Below, in pieces: positions 6,880 to 12,443 of a stretch of 13,111 bases of DNA. Source of the DNA: Alphaproteobacteria bacterium (lineage in GTDB: Bacteria; Pseudomonadota; Alphaproteobacteria; JABAAW01); the NCBI GenBank assembly GCA_014238625.1, contig JABAAS010000020.1:1-13111 (forward strand). Direction: 5' to 3'. The notes under the pieces were generated by a model that was not told the DNA's origin, ran no database searches, and saw nothing but the letters and a program-made list of their open reading frames with translations. Made by a program: the position numbers and the translations under genes. Position 1 is the stretch's first letter; every line of letters starts with the position of its first letter.

Positions 6880-7854
6880 TTACGGATTGCTACTGCTACC
6901 GCTATGCCTGAGCAGGTTTGAGATAGAATCCAGACTAACACTCGACTTACCTTCGTCGCTCTGTAGCTTAGAAAACCCAGTCGGCAGTTGCGTAAACACG
7001 GCATCTGTCACCTTTGTTAGAATCAGGTTTTTATCTTTATCTTCTGCGACAGTGTAAACGAATTCGTAAGAATCTAGCACATCTTTTCTATGTCGGCATA
7101 TTGTCTCATTATGACTAAAGGCAAAATAGACGCGCACGGAGGCTGCGAGCGCAAAAAATAGCGTAGTAGCTACTAGTATCTTTCCCCCTATGAAACTCAC
7201 CAGAGCAAAATAATTCATCCTATCGTCATAACTATTATGAAAATATTCACTGCTTGTTAAAAACATCCCAAAACCTAATAACGATAAGAAAGAAATAACC
7301 GCTACCCCCAAAGCCAAACCACTCCTGCATTTATATTTATCTGCAGTCTCATTAAATTTATCTCTTCTCATTTCTAATAATTTAGAAATAGTGGGTTTAT
7401 TTGGATTGTCCTTATACTCTAGGTATACTGTTTTTACATATTTCATTTTATCTGATAATAAGTATTTTATCCAAATGATAGAACACTTATTATCAGTAGA
7501 TTCTTCGTCTCTTCTCTTGCAATAATTGTTGTATTCAATACCTGCATCAAGTACATTTGATAAAAAAGCTATTATCATTACTTTTTGAGCTTCTCCAAGA
7601 TGTTTAATAAAATCTTTTAAATCACCTTGACTTACTATATTTACTGTTTCATGTATATCTGAAAAAAGATTTTTAATATCTTTATTATTAAGCACTGCAA
7701 AGACATCAACTTTAGTATACATTAACAGCGATAGACCATTTTCAATATAAATCCCTCCAGATTTCATAAGAGCACTAAATTCCTGTAAGCTCTCTAGCTG
7801 TACTTCAGCCGACAATTGCGGATACTCTTTAATTAATTTTTCAATTTTATCCAT
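6880..7854 (-). CDS. AT-rich predicted membrane protein of unknown function (two transmembrane helices)
   Basis: The start at 7854 is chosen because AGGAG lies six bases upstream on the minus strand (7865-7861). This gives 324 residues starting MDKIEKLIKEYPQ; a longer frame to 7893 lacks such a site. Residues 1-175 are soluble, charged and probably helical. Two hydrophobic helices lie at about 178-199 and 215-245. A cytoplasmic C-terminal part follows with HRKDVLDSYEFVYTVAEDKD (255-274), then TDAVF and QLPTGFSK. This layout (two helices, then an H..L..Y..F motif, a helix and PTGF) resembles accessory-gene membrane proteins of the DUF6161-like kind, by memory only. The gene is much richer in A+T than its neighbours, uses TAA, has a canonical ribosome-binding site and lies between inverted repeats C and A, all of which suggest horizontal acquisition. 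Confidence 0.8.
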   Translation of the reverse strand: MDKIEKLIKEYPQLSAEVQLESLQEFSALMKSGGIYIENGLSLLMYTKVDVFAVLNNKDIKNLFSDIHETVNIVSQGDLKDFIKHLGEAQKVMIIAFLSNVLDAGIEYNNYCKRRDEESTDNKCSIIWIKYLLSDKMKYVKTVYLEYKDNPNKPTISKLLEMRRDKFNETADKYKCRSGLALGVAVISFLSLLGFGMFLTSSEYFHNSYDDRMNYFALVSFIGGKILVATTLFFALAASVRVYFAFSHNETICRHRKDVLDSYEFVYTVAEDKDKNLILTKVTDAVFTQLPTGFSKLQSDEGKSSVSLDSISNLLRHSGSSSNP

Positions 7855-7928
7855 TTTCTGCTCCTGTATTTTACATCTACAAACAACCACCACAGAGTAG
7901 CAATAAAAGCTAAATCAAGCAACCATTC

Positions 7929-8175
7929 GCAACCCTTAATCTTGTGCCTGCGCGGAAGACTCGTCCTCCCGCGCGCCCGCAAGGTAGCGCAAGCGAGCGT
8001 AGGCACAGCCAAAACAACAATCACCCCCGCCTAAAACTATTTAAAATGCGCTAAAGCGCGTTGCGCACGGCAAGCCGTGCGCTTTTAAGCAATTTTAAGC
8101 GTGCTAACGCACGCACTGCTACGCGCAGGGCTTTTGCGGGGGGCTTAAGCCCCCCACACCCCCCTTATTGTTAAC
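7929..8175 (+). repeat. Mosaic hairpin repeat, copy A
   Basis: It fills most of the gap (7855-8230) between the membrane-protein gene and the DUF3179 gene and aligns along its length with copy B. Order: GCAACC and TTAAT; stem TGTGCCTGCGC (7943-7953) with GCGTAGGCACA (7997-8007), enclosing a GACTCGTC hairpin (7958-7965) and the core CCCGCAAGGTAGCGCAAG; CTAAAACTATTTAAAA; hairpin GCGCACGGC-AA-GCCGTGCGC (8063-8082); GCTTTTAAGCAATTTTAAGC (8081-8100); palindrome G6-CTTAAG-C6 (8138-8155); CACACCCCCCTTATTGTTAA. The G6-CTTAAG-C6 end faces the stop of the minus-strand DUF3179 gene. The remaining bases between the repeat and the two genes show nothing clear. Confidence 0.85.
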
Positions 8176-8230
8176 ATCCCTTAATCCCTAATCTTATTGC
8201 GAAGCACAGCTCAACAACTAACAACTCGCA

Positions 8231-9268
8231 CTATTGCACGATCGGACTCTTCGGATAAAAAGCATGGAAAGCAAAAGCAAAATCGACAAAATAAACGACC
8301 CCCACCTTCTCGCCACCCGCCCCCTCGCGCCAAGCATAAACCGACCCGACATCCTTCCCTTCAGCAATCACGGCATTATCCAACGCCGAGTTCTGCCCGC
8401 CCCGCCACTCGATTACAACCTCGCCCCACTTCACCGAGCCCTCCCTACGCAACTTCGAGAGCGCGACCGCCTTCCGTCGAGAGCCCAACGACACCACCCT
8501 AGCCAACGGCTGGATCCCTTTCGGCAACTTCCCACGATAGAGAAACGGAATCTTGCTTGAATCGTAACCATCATAAGGATTGCTACCATAATCCCGAGTG
8601 AAGACTTCTGGCGGCAGAGCCACCTCGCCATTTTCCGCGCGAGCCTTAAACTCTCCCCACGCCTCCAACCTTGAGGGCAAGACCTCAAGTTTTTCACCGA
8701 GCAGAGAACCGACGATAGCCTCACCGAGAAACTGCTGCCACCAGCTTTCAGTCTCACGATCGTACATAACGAGATCCGACTTTCGCAACCGCCCGGTAGT
8801 GCCAAAGGTTAGCTCGCGCCCGCGCTTTGTTTTTGCGGAGAAAACGATAGCCGAGTTGCATAGAGGACAGAAAGTAGCGACGATAGGCTTACCATTTATC
8901 CGATCGTTTATGATTTCGTGCCATATGAGGAATCGCAGAGGATAAGCCCTCTCGTTTCCGCCAATGTTTATGGAGAGCACTGGCTCTTTGTCTTTTATGT
9001 TTTTGACCTTCTCCCTACGATCTTTCACCGAGACGATAATCGGAGCATTTATGGCAGGTATTCCATCTCTGGGCGGTCCGCCACTGATTATTTCTGCGAG
9101 GGGTACGGAATGCCTAGAGAAATCGGCTTTAGGAAACTCTTTTTGCCAAGCGAGCGGAGGCTCTTTCGCGCCCGCACTAGTGATTAACGAGACTAGCAAA
9201 AACGCGATGAGCAAGAACAATCGAGAGCAATAAGACATAGCGAGCATCAAAATATTAACACGAGACAT
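8231..9268 (-). CDS. Exported DUF3179 family protein
   Basis: The family has no established biochemical role that I can name. The 345-residue product starts with a hydrophobic signal sequence (about residues 14-33, ending TSAGAKE, a plausible cleavage region), so it is probably periplasmic. Family marks are DGIPAINAP (68-76), NERAYPLRFLIWHEIIND (105-122), TFCPLCNSAIVF (132-143) with a CxxC pair at Cys134/Cys137, ELTFGTTGRLRKSDLVMYDR (152-171) and ESWWQQFLGEAIVG (174-187). The CxxC motif suggests metal or thiol chemistry, which is inference. The start at 9268 lacks a clear ribosome-binding site; ATGs at 9247 and 9238 are alternatives. It is divergent from eno across a 118-base gap, and repeat A lies beyond its TAG stop. 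Confidence 0.92.
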   Translation of the reverse strand: MSRVNILMLAMSYCSRLFLLIAFLLVSLITSAGAKEPPLAWQKEFPKADFSRHSVPLAEIISGGPPRDGIPAINAPIIVSVKDRREKVKNIKDKEPVLSINIGGNERAYPLRFLIWHEIINDRINGKPIVATFCPLCNSAIVFSAKTKRGRELTFGTTGRLRKSDLVMYDRETESWWQQFLGEAIVGSLLGEKLEVLPSRLEAWGEFKARAENGEVALPPEVFTRDYGSNPYDGYDSSKIPFLYRGKLPKGIQPLARVVSLGSRRKAVALSKLRREGSVKWGEVVIEWRGGQNSALDNAVIAEGKDVGSVYAWREGAGGEKVGVVYFVDFAFAFHAFYPKSPIVQ

Positions 9269-9312
9269 TTAGGATAGTAGAATTTTCAGCCATCAGTTGC
9301 TAGAGTATTACC

Positions 9313-9337
9313 TTGCCAAAGTAATATATTATGGCAA
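9313..9337. promoter_or_regulatory. TTGCCA/TGGCAA dyad between the divergent DUF3179 and eno genes
   Basis: TTGCCA (9313-9318) and TGGCAA (9332-9337) form an inverted repeat separated by 13 mostly A/T bases, in the intergenic region that must hold both divergent promoters. TTATTATAG just downstream (9339-9347) resembles a -10 box for eno. It could be an operator for a dimeric regulator, but short dyads in AT-rich DNA also arise by chance. Confidence 0.3.
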
Positions 9338-9386
9338 TTTATTATAGACTTTGTTTTTACGACTTTCACGAGATTTCAGATAACCC

Positions 9387-10802
9387 ATGCCATCGATAGT
9401 CAGCCTACAAGCTCGCGAGTTGCTGGACAGCCGCGGCGTTCCGACTCTAGAGACGGAGGTGTTACTAGATTGCGGCACGCGAGCTCGCGCCTCTGTTCCC
9501 TCTGGCGCGTCGAAGGGAGCTTTCGAGGCTACGGAGCTACGCGATGGCGATAGTAGTCGTTATGGAGGGAAGGGAGTTCTTGGTAGCATAGAGCTAGTCG
9601 AGGGCGAGATTGCCTCGTTGCTATGTGGTTTTGATGCGAGCGATCAGGCGGGTATAGACGCTGCTTTATGCGCGCTAGATAGGCAAGGCAGCTTGGATAG
9701 GATGGAGAAGGGCAACCAGCAGACGCAGGAGCAGGAGCAAAACAAGGCTCAGCCTCACGACACTTTACGCCCGAAGAGTTATTTAGGTTCGCAGGCTTGC
9801 TTATCGGTTTCTTGGTCGATAGCTCGCGCGGCTTCATATTCTGCGGGAGTTCCGCTTTATCGTCATTTAGGTGGTATTCGCGCGAGCAGATTACCAGCCC
9901 CTCTTATGAATGTATTGAACGGTGGAGCTCATGCGCAGAATGGTCTTGAGATTCAGGAGTTTATGATTATCCCGCATGGCGCGCGCGACTTTGGGGAGGC
10001 GTTGCGCATGGGAGCGGAGGTTTACGCTTGCTTGAGGGATTGCTTATCGCGAGCTGGACATTCGAGCGGTTTAGGTGATGAGGGAGGCTTTGCGCCGGCA
10101 TTGAGCTCTACGCGCGAGGCATTAGATTTAGTTTTATCGGCGATAAGTTCAGCGGGTTTAGAGGCTGGCGAGGACATTTCGTTAGCTTTAGATTGCGCGG
10201 CGAGCGAGTATTACGATACGCCTTCGGGCTGCTATCGGCTTGAGGGAGAGTTGCGCGATTTTGAATCGACTGTTTCATACTTACGCTCTCTTGTTTCTGA
10301 CTACCCGATTATTTCGCTTGAGGATCCGCTATCACAGGAGGACTGGGAGGGCTGGTCTCGCTTATCTAGTCTTTTGTCATCGAGGGTTCAGCTAGTTGGA
10401 GACGACTTATTTGCGACGAACCTTGAGCGTCTTGAGCGAGGTATTCGTGAGGGAAGCTGTACGGCATTGCTATTGAAACCTAATCAGATAGGCACATTGA
10501 GCGAGGCTATTTCTTGTGGTGAGTTAGCGTTGCGTTCTGGTTTTGGCTGTATAGTTTCGCATCGTTCTGGTGATACGGAGGATGATTCGATATCGGATTT
10601 AGCGGTTAGTTTGAATTGCGGACAGATAAAGACTGGCGCGCCGGCTCGTTCTGAGCGAGTTTCGAAGTATAATCGTTTATTGAGAATAGCGGAGGAGTTA
10701 GGAGATGAGGCGAGCTATGGCTGCGATGTTCTTTTCGCTAAGGCTAGGAATAGGGACGAGGTTAAGAACGAGGTTGGGGACAAGATTGGTGCTAGGGATT
10801 AG
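9387..10802 (+). CDS. eno: Enolase (phosphopyruvate hydratase) with an internal insertion and C-terminal extension
   Basis: Enolase interconverts 2-phosphoglycerate and phosphoenolpyruvate in glycolysis. The start MPSIVSLQARELLDSRGVPT is canonical. Active-site residues look intact: SGASKG (39-44), His182 in GGAHA, Glu191 in QEFMI, Glu232 in GDEGGFAP, metal ligands Asp269, Glu312 and the GDDLF Asp, Lys364 in LLKPNQIG, His392-Arg393-Ser394, and Lys415 in QIKTG. At 471 residues it is about 40 longer than usual. A Gln-rich segment (about 108-129, with QQTQEQEQNK) lies where other enolases have a short loop before LGxxACLxVS. About 19 charged residues from a 12-bp repeat extend the C-terminus. No strong Shine-Dalgarno is seen; ACGAGATT lies at 9368-9375. 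A macrodomain gene follows three bases after the stop. Confidence 0.96.
   Translation: MPSIVSLQARELLDSRGVPTLETEVLLDCGTRARASVPSGASKGAFEATELRDGDSSRYGGKGVLGSIELVEGEIASLLCGFDASDQAGIDAALCALDRQGSLDRMEKGNQQTQEQEQNKAQPHDTLRPKSYLGSQACLSVSWSIARAASYSAGVPLYRHLGGIRASRLPAPLMNVLNGGAHAQNGLEIQEFMIIPHGARDFGEALRMGAEVYACLRDCLSRAGHSSGLGDEGGFAPALSSTREALDLVLSAISSAGLEAGEDISLALDCAASEYYDTPSGCYRLEGELRDFESTVSYLRSLVSDYPIISLEDPLSQEDWEGWSRLSSLLSSRVQLVGDDLFATNLERLERGIREGSCTALLLKPNQIGTLSEAISCGELALRSGFGCIVSHRSGDTEDDSISDLAVSLNCGQIKTGAPARSERVSKYNRLLRIAEELGDEASYGCDVLFAKARNRDEVKNEVGDKIGARD
10755..10790 (+). repeat. 12-bp degenerate tandem repeat at the 3' end of eno
   Basis: GACGAGGTTAAG (10755-10766), AACGAGGTTGGG (10767-10778) and GACAAGATTGGT (10779-10790) encode the charged tail DEVKNEVGDKIG, which extends past the normal enolase C-terminus. 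Confidence 0.7.
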
Positions 10803-10805
10803 ACT

Positions 10806-11318
10806 ATGACTCGTTATCACATTGTGCGAGGAGACATTACGCAGCTTCGAGTTATGGCTATAGTTAACGCTGCGAATGAGGAGTTGCGAGGAGGGGGCGG
10901 AGTTGACGGGGCGATACATAAGGCTGCGGGAGAGGAGTTGCAACGAGAATGCGATGCGTTAGGGGGCTGTCCGACGGGTCAAGCGAGATTGACGCAGGGC
11001 TACAGACTAGCAGCGGAGTATATCATCCATACGGCAGGACCTATGTGGTCTGGCGGAGAGAAGGGGGAGTGTGCTTTACTGGGAGCTTGTTATGCGAATG
11101 TATTATCTCTTGCGGTTAAGAGTGGTATAGGATCATTAGCATTTCCGGCTATTTCGACGGGTATTTATGGTTTTCCGAAGGATAGGGCTGCGCGAATAGC
11201 TGTTGGGATGTGTAAGTTATTAGCGGCGCCGGACTCGCCATTTTCGGAGATATACTTTTGTTTATTTGATGATGCGAGCGTTGATTTATACAAGAATTGT
11301 TTAGCTGATGTTTTGTAG
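10806..11318 (+). CDS. Macrodomain protein (predicted O-acetyl-ADP-ribose deacetylase / ADP-ribosyl hydrolase)
   Basis: Macrodomains of this MacroD/YmdB-like class bind ADP-ribose and remove it, or its acetyl group, from substrates. The 170-residue protein is essentially one domain. It shows GDIT (9-12), IVNAANEELRGGGGVDGAIH (19-38) with the ADP-ribose-contacting Asn24 and Asp34, GQARLTQGYRLAAEYIIHTA (58-77), and the phosphate loop FPAISTGIYGFP (113-124). Length is close to E. coli YmdB. The ATG lies three bases after the eno stop with AGGGA about seven bases upstream, so translation is probably coupled to eno. ADP-ribose turnover and NAD metabolism are plausible links, but the pairing with eno is not one I recognise as a standard operon. 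tRNA-Gly follows 32 bases after the TAG stop. Confidence 0.93.
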   Translation: MTRYHIVRGDITQLRVMAIVNAANEELRGGGGVDGAIHKAAGEELQRECDALGGCPTGQARLTQGYRLAAEYIIHTAGPMWSGGEKGECALLGACYANVLSLAVKSGIGSLAFPAISTGIYGFPKDRAARIAVGMCKLLAAPDSPFSEIYFCLFDDASVDLYKNCLADVL

Positions 11319-11327
11319 AGATACGGG

Positions 11328-11347
11328 GAGACAGAGAGACAGAGAGA
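11328..11347 (+). repeat. 8-bp tandem repeat before tRNA-Gly
   Basis: GAGACAGA occurs at 11328-11335 and 11336-11343, with a half unit to 11347. It lies between the macrodomain gene and the tRNA, close to where the tRNA precursor would be trimmed. Confidence 0.7.
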
Positions 11348-11350
11348 TAT

Positions 11351-11423
11351 GCGGGTGTAGCTCAGATGGTAGAGCACAAGCTTCCCATGCTTGAGGTCGC
11401 GGGTTCGACTCCCGTCGCCCGCT
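11351..11423 (+). tRNA. tRNA-Gly (anticodon CCC)
   Basis: A full cloverleaf can be drawn. Acceptor GCGGGTG (11351-11357) pairs with CGCCCGC (11416-11422) with one G-T. D stem GCTC/GAGC, anticodon stem CAAGC/GCTTG (11377-11381, 11389-11393) around loop TTCCCAT, giving anticodon CCC (11384-11386). T stem GCGGG/CCCGT with loop TTCGACT. Discriminator T at 11423. CCA is not encoded and must be added after transcription. It reads GGG codons. It marks the border between the eno region and an AT-rich accessory segment. Confidence 0.96.
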
Positions 11424-11440
11424 CAGAGCGAGCACCAGAC

Positions 11441-11469
11441 TTGAAATTTGCAATAGATTGCACTACATT
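11441..11469 (+). promoter_or_regulatory. Candidate sigma-70 type promoter upstream of the small Gly-rich gene
   Basis: TTGAAA (11441-11446) and TACATT (11464-11469) are separated by 17 bases and followed by ATAG. They lie between the tRNA and the 49-residue gene, about 70 bases before its start. The match is moderate and unsupported by other evidence. Confidence 0.3.
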
Positions 11470-11539
11470 ATAGATAAGCAAACTATTAGCAATGAGGGAG
11501 ATATTTTTTGTCGCCCTTTATTTTACGGAGTATATGATT

Positions 11540-11689
11540 ATGGCACAGGGAAAAAGTAGCAGCGGTGGCAACAACAAAGGCGGAAATAGCGGTCAAAAAG
11601 GCGGTGGAGGCGGTTTGAAAAACGCGCCTGCAACAACAAGGAATAAATCTGGAAAAGACAGAGGCAATAATCCCCCCAAAACAAAATAA
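11540..11689 (+). CDS. Small Gly/Lys/Asn-rich protein of unknown function
   Basis: A 49-residue basic, probably disordered protein: MAQGKSSSGGNNKGGNSGQ, a Gly run, then LKNAPATTRNKSGKDRGNNP and a short KTK end. The ATG at 11540 is chosen because GGAG lies nine bases upstream (11527-11530); an ATG at 11534 would be too close. The ending (NAP...KSGK.RGNNPP) recalls tiny Gly/Ser-rich hypothetical proteins I have seen in other bacteria, but I cannot name a family. Its codons are A-rich and it stops with TAA, like the GIY-YIG gene 127 bases downstream, so the two may have arrived together. Function cannot be inferred; a basic disordered protein could bind nucleic acid. Confidence 0.65.
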   Translation: MAQGKSSSGGNNKGGNSGQKGGGGGLKNAPATTRNKSGKDRGNNPPKTK

Positions 11690-11701
11690 TAAGCAAAAAT
11701 T

Positions 11702-11724
11702 TTCCGCACTCTTTGCGAGTGGAA
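11702..11724 (+). other. Hairpin after the small Gly-rich gene
   Basis: TTCC(G)CACTC (11702-11711) pairs with GAGTGGAA (11717-11724) around TTTGC, with one bulged G. No T-run follows, so it is not a standard terminator. It may stabilise the 3' end of the small gene's message. Confidence 0.5.
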
Positions 11725-11734
11725 TCATGTTTCA

Positions 11735-11784
11735 TTGCTATCTGCTCTCGCGCCAGTAAAGTAGCGCAAGAGAGCAGATAGCAA
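11735..11784. other. Long hairpin upstream of the GIY-YIG gene, core related to the mosaic repeats (element D)
   Basis: TTGCTATCTGCTCTC (11735-11749) is perfectly complementary to GAGAGCAGATAGCAA (11770-11784). An inner GCGC/GCGC stem (11750-11753, 11764-11767) and a two-base AA bulge extend it. The loop side, GCCAGTAAAGTAGCGCAAG, resembles CCCGCAAGGTAGCGCAAG in repeats A and B, whose outer stems are different. It lies 32 bases before the GIY-YIG start codon. No T-run follows. Confidence 0.85.
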
Positions 11785-11816
11785 CTCCAACCAACCCCAA
11801 CCACGAGGATTAGATT

Positions 11817-12401
11817 ATGAGTATTTTTGATAAAAATATTAGCCAGCTATGCAAATCTATAGGCGAAATAGGCACTAAAATAGAGGTGCTACAAAACAAA
11901 GATGGCTTTAAAAAAGTAGAAGCTATACAGAATAGCGATGCTAAATTTGGCGGTGTGTATGTACTTTGGGAAAATGAAAAACCAATTTATGTAGGACTTT
12001 CTAAGGATATTGTTGGTCGTATAAAGAACCATAAGTCTGCCAACATTAGTATGAGTAGCCTTGCTTCTCATTTAATACGCGAGAAGGTAGCTGCTAAGGG
12101 CGGTGGAATTGAGTATATGGTTAGTAGTTTTTATAATGAGAATCGTAATGGAGGAAAAACGAAAACTGAGGTTGAGAACTACATTAAAGATAACGAATTG
12201 AAAGACGAAATTGACAGCGAAGTCAAAGAGCGTATCAACAATATGTATTTTACATGCGTAGAAGAAGAGGATTATTTACAACAGGCATTAATAGAAATTT
12301 TTTGCATGAAATTATTTGACACGATAACGACAGAAAAAGAACCTAGAGAAAATATAGATGCTAAAAACTTTAAGTATATAAAATATAATTTTTCTTATTA
12401 A
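11817..12401 (+). CDS. GIY-YIG nuclease domain protein
   Basis: A 194-residue protein with a GIY-YIG fold near its middle: FGGVYVLWENEKPIYVGLSK (44-63) supplies the GVY and YVG strands, Arg68 lies in IVGRIKNH, and a candidate metal-binding Glu160 is in QQALIEIF. Such domains cut DNA in homing endonucleases, repair enzymes and some defence proteins; the target here is unknown. The first 40 residues form a helical N-terminal part, and the C-terminus is Lys/Asn-rich with no recognised DNA-binding domain. ACGAGGA (11803-11809) precedes the ATG at good distance. The gene is strongly AT-rich compared with eno and lipB and uses TAA, consistent with horizontal acquisition next to a tRNA. Its last codons lie within a perfect palindrome. 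Confidence 0.85.
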   Translation: MSIFDKNISQLCKSIGEIGTKIEVLQNKDGFKKVEAIQNSDAKFGGVYVLWENEKPIYVGLSKDIVGRIKNHKSANISMSSLASHLIREKVAAKGGGIEYMVSSFYNENRNGGKTKTEVENYIKDNELKDEIDSEVKERINNMYFTCVEEEDYLQQALIEIFCMKLFDTITTEKEPRENIDAKNFKYIKYNFSY

Positions 12402-12424
12402 TTATATTAATATAATTAATAAGA
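12393..12424. repeat. Perfect 32-bp AT-rich palindrome spanning the GIY-YIG stop codon
   Basis: The sequence from TCTTATTAATTATATT (12393-12408) onward is the exact reverse complement of itself, with no unpaired centre. Only the outermost two pairs on each side include G or C. It includes the last two sense codons and the TAA (12399-12401). No T-run follows. In RNA it could fold as a long weak hairpin; in DNA it could form a cruciform. Confidence 0.95.
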
Positions 12425-12443
12425 TTTGCGCTTGTGCAAGCGC

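Noticed and set aside
6727..7004. Short open frames on both strands over the terminator
   Set aside because: They cross a strong terminator and the end of the membrane-protein gene, and have no start signals or family features.
6358..8175. CRISPR array suggested by several similar palindromic repeats
   Set aside because: The repeats vary in sequence and spacing, there are no equal-length unique spacers, and no cas genes are near.
8197..8560. Plus-strand open frames opposite the end of the DUF3179 gene
   Set aside because: Their Arg/Pro/Thr/Ser-rich products are the antisense of a clearly coding gene.
9699..9776. Enolase insertion as a Rickettsia-type palindromic element inserted in frame
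   Set aside because: The insertion is not palindromic and is Gln-rich with CAG/GAG repeats, which fits local repeat growth better.
11351..11423. Duplicated tRNA 3' end as an attachment site
   Set aside because: I found no second copy of the tRNA 3' end downstream in this window, so an att site is not supported by what is visible.
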